Shown here: positions 25,079 to 33,815 of the stretch, piece by piece
How the letters are laid out: each line of letters starts with the position of its first letter
Numbering within the stretch: position 1 is the stretch's first letter
NCBI RefSeq assembly: GCF_021043395.1
Contig: NZ_JAJNKE010000033.1
Coordinates: 1 to 48,295 of the forward strand
Length of the DNA: 48,295 bases
Reading direction: 5' to 3'
Source of the DNA: Clostridium guangxiense
GTDB taxonomy: Bacteria > Bacillota > Clostridia > Clostridiales > Clostridiaceae
Made by a program: the position numbers and the translations under genes
Notes under the pieces: model-generated
What the model was told of the DNA's origin: nothing
Database searches by the model: none
The model's input: the letters and a program-made list of their open reading frames with translations, nothing else

Positions 25079-26665
25079 CTAGATTGCTTTATCTAAGGCT
25101 TTTTGTACTGCTTCCATAATACCATTACTGCTCATAGTAGCTCCTGAAACTGCATCTACATTAGTTGATTGAGCTTCTATAATTTCTTGAGGTACTGTTT
25201 GAGATGCTGCATCGAAGAAACGAGGAGTTTCGTTATTGGATAGCATTTCTATATTGGTAATTTTGCCAGATTTAATTGTTACTGATACATTTAAGTCTGG
25301 TCTAAAGCCATTTCCAACACCAGTATATGTTCCATCTTTATATGCTTTTTGGCTGCTATCTGAACTTGAACCATTCGAAGAACTACTATTGCTGGAAGTA
25401 TTGTTTTCGGTTGCTGTATTTGATGAATTAGTATTTTGTTCAGTTTCAGCAGTTTTAGTTGAACTTGAATTTTTTAAATTAGAAGTAGAGTTCAATTTAG
25501 CATTTTTCAAGGCATCTTCTACAGCACTCATAATGCCATTACTGCTTCTAGTAGCTCCTGAAACGGCATCTACATCAGTTGATTGAGCTTTTATTATTTC
25601 AGAAGGTATAACACTTGAAGCTTGGTCGAAATATCCAGGTGTATCATTAGTAGATACTATTTCGATATTTGATATTTTATTATTTTTTACTGTTACAGAA
25701 ACTTGCATTCCGGGTTTAAAGCCAACACCTTCACCTGTATAAGTTCCATCTTTATATTGACCTTTAGCATTGTTATTTGTAGTGCTTGATGAAGAAATTA
25801 TAGAAGCTTTGTTATTTTTAATAGCAATATTAGCAGCGGTTGTACTTGCAGCATACACTCCAGCAAAAGCAGCAATTGCAATTGAGCTTGCTAGGGCAGG
25901 ATTTAAGTTTTCATCAGCCACACTTATATTAGTATTTTTACGAGGACATACATCTAAACACTTTAAGCAGTTTATGCATTCCCCACTAGTAACTTTGTTT
26001 ACTTTGTACAGTTCTATTCCCATGGAGCATTTAGTTGTACATAATCTGCACTTTCCACATTTTTCATTTGGCTTATTGATTTTAAATAATCTAAATCTAG
26101 ATACAAGAGAAAATATTCCGCCAAGTGGGCATAAATATCTGCAGAAAAATCTTTCAATAAACATTGCACCAGCTGCAATTAAAGCAAGTATTATAAAGCC
26201 TAAGGAATAATCAAATATGGCATTTTTGAAGTTACTTATTTGAGCAAAGGCATTCCATGGACTAAAGCTATTTAGAGTTTTACTTCCTAGTGTCCATACA
26301 AAAATTAAAATAAATATTAAAACTACATATTTTAGCATTTTTAAGATACGATCAGTTTTTGCATCAACTTTAAACTTAAATTTAAATATTTTGCTTGATA
26401 TCATGTATATAAAATCGTTCATAGTTCCAAAAGCACACATCCAACCGCAGAAAAATCTTCCGAACACTATTGTAATTGAAATTGTTACAAGCATTGTAGT
26501 TAAGTATGGCAGGGAAGCAATTAAGTTAAAATCGCCTTTTATTATATCTGAATATAAATTGCCTACTTGGCTAAAACTTAAGGTAAATAATCCGGGAAGT
26601 AGAATCAAAAACGCAACTTGAGATATAAAACGAGCAATTTGTAATTTAGAAATTTTATTTTTCAT
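25079..26665 (-). CDS. Membrane polyferredoxin with two covalent-FMN (FMN_bind) domains (528 aa)
   Basis: Probable electron carrier from membrane to outside. The N-terminal NapH/NosR-like part (about residues 1-250) has helices, CGWMC (C73, C77), CRYLC (C175, C179) and two ferredoxin sites: C203/C206/C209/C213 and C230/C233/C236/C240. A further hydrophobic helix lies near 257-281. Two homologous FMN_bind domains follow (about 304-390 and 442-526), each with DAVSGAT and SS (366-375, 504-513), the site where ApbE attaches FMN to threonine. A Ser/Asn/Thr-rich linker (391-440) joins them. The apbE gene overlaps its start by 11 bases. Role in extracellular flavin-based electron transfer is inferred. 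Confidence 0.92.
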   Translation of the reverse strand: MKNKISKLQIARFISQVAFLILLPGLFTLSFSQVGNLYSDIIKGDFNLIASLPYLTTMLVTISITIVFGRFFCGWMCAFGTMNDFIYMISSKIFKFKFKVDAKTDRILKMLKYVVLIFILIFVWTLGSKTLNSFSPWNAFAQISNFKNAIFDYSLGFIILALIAAGAMFIERFFCRYLCPLGGIFSLVSRFRLFKINKPNEKCGKCRLCTTKCSMGIELYKVNKVTSGECINCLKCLDVCPRKNTNISVADENLNPALASSIAIAAFAGVYAASTTAANIAIKNNKASIISSSSTTNNNAKGQYKDGTYTGEGVGFKPGMQVSVTVKNNKISNIEIVSTNDTPGYFDQASSVIPSEIIKAQSTDVDAVSGATRSSNGIMSAVEDALKNAKLNSTSNLKNSSSTKTAETEQNTNSSNTATENNTSSNSSSSNGSSSDSSQKAYKDGTYTGVGNGFRPDLNVSVTIKSGKITNIEMLSNNETPRFFDAASQTVPQEIIEAQSTNVDAVSGATMSSNGIMEAVQKALDKAI

Positions 26666-27677
26666 AGTAGTAATCCTCCTGTAGACTAAAGTTTGTATCA
26701 GTAAGTCTGAATTTGTCTTTTATATTTGAAGTTAAATATATCTTGTTATCCTTGGTTATAAATATAGCATCTACACCATCTAAGTTTTCTATGAGTTTGA
26801 TGCTTTTCTGGAGCCCCATTATGTAAACACCAGTTGATAGGCCATCGCCATCTATAGATTTGTCTGATATTATTGTAGTGCTCACAAGCTCATTTTTAGC
26901 TGGGTATCCAGTTTTGGGGTTTAATATATGATGAAAGGTTTTATTGTTTTCGGTAGAGTATCTTTCATATCCACCAGAGGTAACAATAGATTTATGCGAT
27001 AAGCTTAATATACCAACATAACTGCCTCTTATTCTTATAGGATTTTGAATTCCTATGTTCCAATTTTTCTTATTTGGCTTTTGACCAACTGCATAGATGT
27101 TTCCACCTAAATCAATGATACCGCTTTTGATTTTATATTTTTTAAATATTTTATTTATTTCATCAGCTGCATAACCTTTTGCAATACCGCCAACATCAAG
27201 ACTTTGTCCTTCTTTTTTTAACATTATGCTGCTGCTATTTTCATCAAATATAATATTTTTATAGTTTATAAGGTTTAAAATTTCTTTAATTTCATAGTTA
27301 GTTGGAATTCTAAAGTTATCTTTTCCTATATTCCATAGCTTTACCAATGGCCTTATTGTAGGATCAAAAGTTCCTTCAGAAAGTTCACTAAAATGTACAG
27401 CTTTTTTTATTACAAAATAAGTATCAAAACTAACTTTTTCAAATTGCTTTCCGGATAAGGAGTTTATTTTTGAAATTTCACTACTAGGTTTAAATACAGA
27501 CATTTTATCATCTATGTCATTTAATCTTTCTTGGGCTTTATTTATTGCTATTTCTGCTGAAGCTCCGTATGCAGTAAGAGATATAATTGTTCCAAGACAA
27601 TAAAATTGCTTCGAAAAAGAAGTATTTTGTGCAATTGAATTTTTTGAGATTAATTTTTTTATTTTTTCAATAATCAT
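26655..27677 (-). CDS. apbE: ApbE-type FAD:protein FMN transferase (340 aa)
   Basis: Transfers FMN from FAD to threonine of FMN_bind domains, using magnesium. Family motifs: EISKINSLSG, EGTFDPTIRPLVKLW, DVGGIAKGYAAD, IDLGGNIYAVG, SIVTSGGYERY, HHILNPKTGYPA and DGDGLSTGVYIMG. Its obvious substrate is the polyferredoxin encoded next, whose start it overlaps by 11 bases. Unlike many secreted ApbE lipoproteins, the N-terminus (KKLISKNSIAQ) shows no lipobox or clear signal peptide, so where flavinylation happens is uncertain. GGAGG precedes the ATG. A candidate promoter with direct repeats lies upstream. Confidence 0.95.
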   Translation of the reverse strand: MIIEKIKKLISKNSIAQNTSFSKQFYCLGTIISLTAYGASAEIAINKAQERLNDIDDKMSVFKPSSEISKINSLSGKQFEKVSFDTYFVIKKAVHFSELSEGTFDPTIRPLVKLWNIGKDNFRIPTNYEIKEILNLINYKNIIFDENSSSIMLKKEGQSLDVGGIAKGYAADEINKIFKKYKIKSGIIDLGGNIYAVGQKPNKKNWNIGIQNPIRIRGSYVGILSLSHKSIVTSGGYERYSTENNKTFHHILNPKTGYPAKNELVSTTIISDKSIDGDGLSTGVYIMGLQKSIKLIENLDGVDAIFITKDNKIYLTSNIKDKFRLTDTNFSLQEDYYYEK

Positions 27678-27704
27678 AAATTAACTCACCTCCATTTCAC
27701 TTAT

Positions 27705-27752
27705 GATACAATTGTAAGGTATTAAGCTTAAAGTAACTTTAGAGTTAACTTA
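27705..27752 (-). promoter_or_regulatory. apbE promoter with OmpR/PhoB-type direct repeats
   Basis: On the minus strand AAGTTAACTCT is followed by AAAGTTACTTT, with AGTTA repeated 12 bases apart, then a weaker AAGCTTAA. About 17 bases downstream of the second repeat is TACAAT (a -10 box, 27711-27716 region), so the repeats stand where a -35 should be. That is the arrangement of promoters activated by an OmpR/PhoB-type regulator, and such a regulator is encoded just upstream on the same strand. Confidence 0.4.
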
Positions 27753-27847
27753 AAATTTGCTTAGAAAAGTGTAAACAGATTGTTATAAAAGGCTTTGCTT
27801 TAAGTAAGTGTCAAAGTCAACACGTATTTAAAACAAAGCATTATAAG

Positions 27848-27877
27848 AAGCCATAGAATATAGCCATTCTATGGCTT
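27848..27877 (-). terminator. Hairpin after the sensor kinase gene
   Basis: AAGCCATAGAAT (27848-27859) and ATTCTATGGCTT (27866-27877) form a perfect 12-bp stem with a six-base loop, 15 bases after the kinase stop on the minus strand. The T-run is weak, so it may be leaky and let some transcription reach apbE. Confidence 0.65.
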
Positions 27878-27891
27878 GTTATAAATATAAT

Positions 27892-29361
27892 TTAAATTAG
27901 TCTATTTAAATATATGTAAAATGTAGTTCCACTGTTAAGGGAGCTTTTTACATCAATTGTGCCTTTATGAGAGTCTATTATTGATTTTACAATTGATAAT
28001 CCGAGGCCATAGCCGCCGTGATGTCTTGAGCGGTGAGATTCACTTCTAAAAAATCTATCGAATATTTTTACTAAGTCGCTTTCTGATATTCCTGTTCCAT
28101 TATCACTTATTTTAAGTACCAAAAAATTTTTGACATCTTTAGTTTGTTTATCTAGTGAAATTGTAATGGTACCTTCTTTTTCATCTGTATGATTTATAGC
28201 ATTTTGTACAATGTTAAATATCACTTGCTTTATTTGATTTTTATTTCCCCAAAAGTACATGTCTCCACTTAAGTTAAGATTTATCTTTCTATTTTTTGAA
28301 AGTATTTTTAATTGAGGATAAACTTCTTCTATTATATTTTTCATATTTTCTTTTGACATATCTACCCATACTTGTCTGTCTAATCTAGTTAACATTAGAA
28401 GTTCATTTACAAGTTCTGTTAGACGTTCACTTTCTGTTAAAATGCTATTTAAGGCTATATTTAGTTTTTTTTCATCTTTAGCGGCACCCATAAGCAAAAC
28501 CTCAACAAAGCCTCTAATGGAGGTGAGTGGAGTCCTAAGTTCGTGAGAAGCATCTGAAATAAACTGCTGCATTTTTTTCTTTATGGCATTTTCTTTTTTA
28601 AAGGATGTTTCTATACGTTCAAGCATCCCATTAAAAGCTATGGACAAACTATCTATTTCTAATTGTTCATTGTTTACAGGAAGTCTTTTATTAAGCTCCT
28701 GTGGTGTAATTTGTTTTACTGTATTGGTCATGCTATATAGAGGCTTTAGGGTCCTTTTTAATACTGCGCCGCCTATTATAACTCCCAAGATTAAAATAAT
28801 AAGACATGCAAATATATATGTAGAAAGCTGCTTATGAAGTACAGATATAATTGGTTCGGCTTCAGTACTTAATTGAACCAATCCAGAGCTAGAATGTAAA
28901 TCTCCAATTTTTCGCCATATAACTAAATCTAATTCTCCGTTTATATTCTTAACTAGCGTATACCCCTCTAGGTTTCCTTTTTGATGCATTAGAGCTGTAT
29001 AATCATTTTTGGCAAGCCTCGGAGCAGGAATACCATGTTTGTATCTACTTTCAGAAGCTATTATATTTCCTTCATTATCTATAACAGATGAGGTTATATT
29101 CATATCAATAGTATGTTCCACAAGTTCGTCAGCGCTTTTTATTACATCTTTTTTAGAATACAGCCTCGGTATAAGTTGAGATACATTGTGCATACGTGAT
29201 TCTAAAACCTGCTCCCTGCTTTTACATAAGTAATGCTTTAAAGAAAAATATTGAAATACTTCTGCTATTATAAGAAAAAGTATTAAAAGCAAAAACATCC
29301 TTGTTAAAAGCTGATATTTTAAACTTTTTCGTTTAGACATGTTAATTACTTTTTTCATCAT
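27892..29361 (-). CDS. Two-component sensor histidine kinase (489 aa)
   Basis: Membrane sensor kinase of the PhoR/ArlS type. Helix 1 is at about residues 19-41 and helix 2 at about 184-206, with an extracellular sensor of about 140 residues between them. HAMP (about 207-258) is followed by the phosphoacceptor FISDASHELRTPLTS, N-box NIVQNAINHTD, G1 SDNGTGI and G2 GGYGLGLSIV. Its start overlaps the response regulator stop by four bases. The ATG at 29361 was used; an internal ATG eight codons later (MSKRKS) is possible. The downstream apbE/polyferredoxin pair suggests the system may control it. Confidence 0.93.
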   Translation of the reverse strand: MMKKVINMSKRKSLKYQLLTRMFLLLILFLIIAEVFQYFSLKHYLCKSREQVLESRMHNVSQLIPRLYSKKDVIKSADELVEHTIDMNITSSVIDNEGNIIASESRYKHGIPAPRLAKNDYTALMHQKGNLEGYTLVKNINGELDLVIWRKIGDLHSSSGLVQLSTEAEPIISVLHKQLSTYIFACLIILILGVIIGGAVLKRTLKPLYSMTNTVKQITPQELNKRLPVNNEQLEIDSLSIAFNGMLERIETSFKKENAIKKKMQQFISDASHELRTPLTSIRGFVEVLLMGAAKDEKKLNIALNSILTESERLTELVNELLMLTRLDRQVWVDMSKENMKNIIEEVYPQLKILSKNRKINLNLSGDMYFWGNKNQIKQVIFNIVQNAINHTDEKEGTITISLDKQTKDVKNFLVLKISDNGTGISESDLVKIFDRFFRSESHRSRHHGGYGLGLSIVKSIIDSHKGTIDVKSSLNSGTTFYIYLNRLI

Positions 29362-30044
29362 ACAACCACCTTATAACCAACACCTCTTACGGTGCGAATG
29401 ATATTATGATTTTTATCATTAAGTTTATCTCTCAGATATCTTATATAAACTTCAACAATATTTTCTTCTCCGTTAAAATCATAACCCCAAACTTTTTCTA
29501 GAATAATGCTCTTACTCAAGACTAGCCCATTATTAGTAAGTAAATATTTTAAAAGGTTATACTCTGTAGGTGATAAATTCAATACTTCACTGTTAAAACT
29601 TATTTCATGAGCTCCATCATCTATAGTGAAATTTCCAATGTCAATTTTGCTCATTGATTGTGGTGAGATATTTCTGAGTCTAGCATTAATTCGTGCAAGT
29701 AATTCTTTAAAGCTAAAGGGTTTTATCATGTAGTCATCAGCACCCAGATTAAGTCCAAGAACACGATCGTCAATATCGTCCTTTGCTGTTAACATTATAA
29801 TTGAGGTTTTTATGGATTTTTTTATTTTGTAACATACCTCGTAACCATTCATGCCAGGCATCATTACATCTAGTATTATTAACTCTGGATCTATATCTAA
29901 AGCCATAGAAACAGCCTCAATACCATTATAAGCAGTATGAACAGAGAAACCTTCATCTTCTAATCCCATTTTTATAAATTCAACTATACTTTCTTCATCA
30001 TCAACAACTAATATATTAATTTCTTTTTTATTTAATAAGGTCAT
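29358..30044 (-). CDS. OmpR/PhoB-family response regulator (228 aa)
   Basis: Response regulator paired with the following kinase. Receiver: VVDDEE acidic pocket, phosphoacceptor aspartate in LIILDVMMPG, IMLTAKDD threonine and MIKPFSF lysine. C-terminal winged helix: LSPTEYNLLKYLLTNNG and ENIVEVYIRYLRDKL with the GVGYKV end. GGAGCAA upstream of the ATG is a modest ribosome site. Kinase and regulator overlap by four bases. The direct repeats ahead of apbE are a candidate target. Confidence 0.95.
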   Translation of the reverse strand: MTLLNKKEINILVVDDEESIVEFIKMGLEDEGFSVHTAYNGIEAVSMALDIDPELIILDVMMPGMNGYEVCYKIKKSIKTSIIMLTAKDDIDDRVLGLNLGADDYMIKPFSFKELLARINARLRNISPQSMSKIDIGNFTIDDGAHEISFNSEVLNLSPTEYNLLKYLLTNNGLVLSKSIILEKVWGYDFNGEENIVEVYIRYLRDKLNDKNHNIIRTVRGVGYKVVV

Positions 30045-30164
30045 ATTTATTGCTCCTTTAAGTAAATATTGTTTTATATTATTTTATCAAATTAAAGCAT
30101 AAAATAAAGCATTACTTGGAAATTAATTTGTGGTAAAATAAATTAAGCTTTGGAGGTGGAAAGC

Positions 30165-30935
30165 ATGTTCAAAAATAAATTGGGGACATTTTACATTGTA
30201 TTAGGAATATTAAGTATTATTTATTTCATAGGATGTTTTATAACTTTCGGTTTTGCGATTAATTTTTCACCATTTTTTGCTTTAATAGGTGTTGTTTTTA
30301 TAACTGTTGGAATTTTAAAATTAAAATTTAAAGGTAATATTTTAAAAGGGAGGTTTAGAAATATTTTGATCCTGTTTAGAGTATTAATTATAATATTTTT
30401 AATTTCATTTATTGCAATTGAAACTATGCTTATATATAATTCATTTGAAAAAAATAATAAAAAAGCTGATTTTGTTGTGATACTTGGAGCGGCAGTTAGA
30501 GGAAAGACTATGACATTAGCACTTTATCAGAGAATGGAAAAAGGACTTAAATACTTAAATGAATATCCTGATATTAAGGTTGTAGTTTCAGGAGGCAAGG
30601 GACCTGGAGAAGATATACCAGAAGCGGAGGCCATGAAAGAATTTTTACTTAAACAAGGTATAAGTGAAAAAAGAATAATTGTAGAGGACAAGTCAAGAAA
30701 TACCATGGAAAACTTGAGAAATACGAAACAAATCCTTCAAAGATCATATGGAAAACGTGATTTTGAAATAGCATTAGTCACAAATAATTTTCACGTATTT
30801 AGAGCCAAAATGCTTGCACAAAGGTTTGGATTTAAAGTATACGGTATACCTGCGCCTATTCATCCAGGAATTATACTGAATTCATATGTGAGAGAGTATT
30901 TTGCGGTTATAAAATCATTTATATTTGATAGATAA
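30165..30935 (+). CDS. DUF218 (YdcF/SanA/ElyC-like) membrane protein (256 aa)
   Basis: Three N-terminal hydrophobic helices (about residues 7-28, 34-55 and 66-90) are followed by a DUF218 domain: DFVVILGAAVRG, ERMEKG-like QRMEKGLKYL, VVVSGGKGPGEDIPEAEAM, EDKSRNTMENL, VTNNFHVFRA and AQRFGF. Family members in other bacteria affect envelope integrity and peptidoglycan precursor handling; the reaction is not established. The ATG at 30165 follows GGAGGTGG; an earlier TTG (30150) precedes that site and is unlikely. It stands alone, divergent from the two-component system. Confidence 0.9.
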   Translation: MFKNKLGTFYIVLGILSIIYFIGCFITFGFAINFSPFFALIGVVFITVGILKLKFKGNILKGRFRNILILFRVLIIIFLISFIAIETMLIYNSFEKNNKKADFVVILGAAVRGKTMTLALYQRMEKGLKYLNEYPDIKVVVSGGKGPGEDIPEAEAMKEFLLKQGISEKRIIVEDKSRNTMENLRNTKQILQRSYGKRDFEIALVTNNFHVFRAKMLAQRFGFKVYGIPAPIHPGIILNSYVREYFAVIKSFIFDR

Positions 30936-30988
30936 TATTTTTAGTATATAATATATATGCAATGAATAGTGAAAAGGAGACAGGTATT

Positions 30989-31861
30989 ATGAAATTTAAA
31001 GCAATTGTAAGTAAAGTATTGGTTGGAGTTTTAGCAGCATCTTTCTTAGTATGTGCACCTTTAAAAAATGTTAGTGCAGATGCTTATAAAAGTGTTACTT
31101 TAGGAGGAGATTTAAGTGAGCAGCAAAAGGAAGACATGCTTAAATACTTTGGAGTAACCAAAGATGATGCAAATGTAATAGAAGTTAATATAGATGAGGA
31201 AAGAAAATATTTAGGAGATACTGCTTCTAAAAGCCAAATAGGAACGAAATCTATATCATGCTCATACGTGGATCCTACTAGCAGCGGTGGATTAAATGTA
31301 AGTACACATAATATATATTGGGTTAATGCAAATATGATAAAAAATGCTCTTATTACAGCAGGAATACAAAATGCAAATGTTGTAGCAGCGGCGCCATTTA
31401 ATGTATCAGGTACAGCTGCGCTTACAGGAATATTAAAAGGTTTTGAAAGCAGCAAAAGTGGAAACAAGATAAGTGAAGCAAGCAAAGAAGCAGCCAACCA
31501 GGAATTGGTTACTACAGGTAATCTTGGACAAAAAATTGGTAAAGATAAAGCTGCTGGTTTAATGAATGAAGTTAAAAAAGAGGTAGTTGAAGAAAAGCCT
31601 AATGATAAAGCTGAAACTCAGAAGATAGTACAAAATGTGGTTAATAATTATAACTATAATTTAAGCAAAGATGATATTAGCAAAATTACTGATGTAATGG
31701 ATAAGATAAATGGTTTAAACTTAAACTATAGTAAAATAAAAGGACAACTAAATGGTGTTGCAAACAAATTAGAGGGAGTCCTTAAAAGCGATGAGGCAAA
31801 AGGCTTCTTTAGCAAAGCTTGGAAGTCAATTAAAAACTTTTTCTCTAGTATCTTTGGATAA
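30989..31861 (+). CDS. Secreted DUF1002 protein, YpuA-like (290 aa)
   Basis: Exported protein of unknown function. The signal peptide has KFKAIVSKVLVG followed by a hydrophobic core and a VSADA cleavage region near residue 31. The mature protein starts YKSVTLGGDLSEQQKEDML, the usual start of the DUF1002 family (Bacillus YpuA), and contains IGTKSISCSYVDP and an alanine-rich segment, AGIQNANVVAAAPFNVSGTAALTG. The C-terminal third is helical and charged, ending in FFSKAWKSIKNFFSSIFG, which looks amphipathic and may contact membrane. ATG 30989 is preferred over 30962 because AAGGAG fits it. It is followed at once by the inverted-repeat element at 31867. Confidence 0.9.
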   Translation: MKFKAIVSKVLVGVLAASFLVCAPLKNVSADAYKSVTLGGDLSEQQKEDMLKYFGVTKDDANVIEVNIDEERKYLGDTASKSQIGTKSISCSYVDPTSSGGLNVSTHNIYWVNANMIKNALITAGIQNANVVAAAPFNVSGTAALTGILKGFESSKSGNKISEASKEAANQELVTTGNLGQKIGKDKAAGLMNEVKKEVVEEKPNDKAETQKIVQNVVNNYNYNLSKDDISKITDVMDKINGLNLNYSKIKGQLNGVANKLEGVLKSDEAKGFFSKAWKSIKNFFSSIFG

Positions 31862-31866
31862 AATAA

Positions 31867-31975
31867 GAGAAGTAATACTATTTCGGGACGTTAAATAAAA
31901 GTCATAAATCTAAGGGGCTAAATCTTAAAATTTATTGACTTTTATTTAAATCATCCTCTCAATAGTATTGCTTCT
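31867..31975 (+). repeat. Dispersed repeat family, copy C (full inverted-repeat form)
   Basis: Terminal arms AGAAGTAATACTATT (31868-31882) and AATAGTATTGCTTCT (31961-31975) pair with one G-T wobble. Inner arms TTAAATAAAAGTCA (31891-31904) and TGACTTTTATTTAA (31936-31949) pair perfectly. The apex holds ATAAATCTAAGGGG. GAAGTAATA, TTCGnnACGTTAAA, ATAAATCTAAGG and AAATCnTAAAAT are shared with copies A and B. It starts six bases after the DUF1002 stop and has no T-run, so it is not a plain terminator. Long nested arms suggest a MITE-like element or a folded 3' RNA. Confidence 0.75.
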
Positions 31976-32021
31976 ATTGAACAGGAGATTAAGGAACATT
32001 CATTGTACTCTGCTTCAAGAT

Positions 32022-33815
32022 TCATGTTGTTTCTTTTGTGCTTTCGTAGACTAGCTTTTTATAGTAGCCGTCTTCCTTCATAAGTTCGTTATGATTTCCC
32101 ATTTCTAAAATCTCACCGTGCTTTAAAACTATTATCTTATGAGCATTTCTTATAGTTGAAAGTCTGTGTGCTATTACTAGGGTTGTCTTCTCCTTTGTAA
32201 TGTTTTCTATAGCCCTTTGGATAAGTTTTTCAGTATGGGTATCTATGTTTGCAGTGGCTTCATCCAAAACAAAAATAGAAGGATCATGTGCTATGGCTCT
32301 TGCGAAAGATAATAACTGTCTTTGACCAGCAGAAAAGGTACTTCCTCTTTCCATAACAGGTTCGTGGATTTTGTTTGGCATCTTTTCGATAAATTTAGAG
32401 GAGTAAGAGTTCTTTACAGCTTTTTCTATTAAAGCATTATCTATTGAATCATTTAAAGTAATATTTTTTTCAATATCTCCAGAAAATAAAAATACATCTT
32501 GAAGAACAACAGCTACATTTCTTCTTAAATCTTCAAGTTTTATATTATTGATATTTATCCCATCAATTAATATTTCACCTTTTTGAACTTTATAGAATCC
32601 ACTTATAAGGCTTATTATAGTTGTTTTTCCTGCACCTGTTTCGCCTACAAAGGCAGCAGTTTCACCTTTGTTTATGGTGAAGCTTAAGTTTTTAAGTATC
32701 CAGTCTGTGCCATTGTATGAAAACCATACGTTTTTAAATTCTACTTTTCCTTTCATGCGTTTCATAGGAATTCCATCATGAAGTTTTTCGAGAATAGGTT
32801 TTTGGTCTAGAAGTTCAAAAATTCTATCGGCGGATACTAAAGCAGATTGTATTGTAGTGTAACTGTCTGCAAGATCTGAAACAGGATCAAAAAACTGCCT
32901 TATATATGTTGTAAATGCATACAAAACTCCAATTTGAAGAGTGCCATTTGCAATTTTACTCATGCCGTACCAAATGATAATTGCTATTGAAAGATTTTGA
33001 AATACATTTGAAGCAGGTTTTAAAAAGCTATTAAGGAAAACTTGAAATAAAGTTGCATCAAAGTATTCATTGTTAAGTTTTAAAAATTCTTCTTTTTTCT
33101 CTTTTTCACCTCTAAAAATTTGAACAAGTCTCATTCCAGATATGTTTTCGGCCATAAAACCGTTTATCTTTCCAATTAGAGTTTTCATCACCTTAAAATT
33201 TTTTTTCACTTTAGTTCTTAAGGCAAATATTATAAAAAGCATAATAGGTATTACTGAAAAAGATACAAGAGATAATTTTACGTTCATTGAAAGCATTGCA
33301 TATACAATTCCTATTAAAAGAAATATATCTTGAAATAAGCTTATTATTACATCTGTATACATTTCGCTTAAAGCTTCTACATCGTTTGTTGCTCTCGTTA
33401 TAAGTCTTCCAGAAGAGGTTTTATCAAGGTAGGATAGGGGAAGAAGCTGTATTGTTTTAAATACACTGCTCCTTAGGGTTTTCATAATCATCTGTGCAGC
33501 TTTATTTATTAAGTTAGCCTCACTTATTGCAAAAAATCCACCGAGGGCTACTATTAAAAAATATAAAATTCCCATTGAAGTTATAGAATACAATCCAATT
33601 TGAGGCTTTTTAGCCACTAAGAAGTCATCTATTACTATTTTTAATATATAAGGTTTAAGTAAGTCAGCAGCATTTACTAAAAGTACACAAATGGCGGCAA
33701 GTACAATTTTTTTTGTATATGGTAGTGTAAGTTTTAAAAGCCTTTTAAAGCTTTTGATTTTAATAGGTTTCTGGTTTTGATTTTTCAGCTTTGAATTGCT
33801 CTTTGTAAATGCCAT
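32022..33815 (-). CDS. ABC exporter half-transporter, catalytic-site subunit (597 aa)
   Basis: Type IV ABC exporter half: six helices (about residues 35-330) then an ATPase domain. Walker A GETGAGKTTI, Q-loop VLQDVFLF, signature TFSAGQRQLLSFARA (SAGQ rather than SGGQ), Walker B with catalytic glutamate in FVLDEATANID, and the H-switch IAHRLS. Its partner lacks the catalytic glutamate, so the two form a heterodimer like TM287/288 or BmrCD, this being the TM288-type half. It overlaps the partner gene by 56 bases. Substrates of such exporters are drugs, lipids or peptides; here unknown. AAGGAGG lies 8 bases before the ATG. Confidence 0.95.
   Translation of the reverse strand: MAFTKSNSKLKNQNQKPIKIKSFKRLLKLTLPYTKKIVLAAICVLLVNAADLLKPYILKIVIDDFLVAKKPQIGLYSITSMGILYFLIVALGGFFAISEANLINKAAQMIMKTLRSSVFKTIQLLPLSYLDKTSSGRLITRATNDVEALSEMYTDVIISLFQDIFLLIGIVYAMLSMNVKLSLVSFSVIPIMLFIIFALRTKVKKNFKVMKTLIGKINGFMAENISGMRLVQIFRGEKEKKEEFLKLNNEYFDATLFQVFLNSFLKPASNVFQNLSIAIIIWYGMSKIANGTLQIGVLYAFTTYIRQFFDPVSDLADSYTTIQSALVSADRIFELLDQKPILEKLHDGIPMKRMKGKVEFKNVWFSYNGTDWILKNLSFTINKGETAAFVGETGAGKTTIISLISGFYKVQKGEILIDGININNIKLEDLRRNVAVVLQDVFLFSGDIEKNITLNDSIDNALIEKAVKNSYSSKFIEKMPNKIHEPVMERGSTFSAGQRQLLSFARAIAHDPSIFVLDEATANIDTHTEKLIQRAIENITKEKTTLVIAHRLSTIRNAHKIIVLKHGEILEMGNHNELMKEDGYYKKLVYESTKETT

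Noticed and set aside
25236-26621. Several plus-strand frames opposite the polyferredoxin gene
   Set aside because: They are shadows of the minus-strand gene, without ribosome sites or family motifs.
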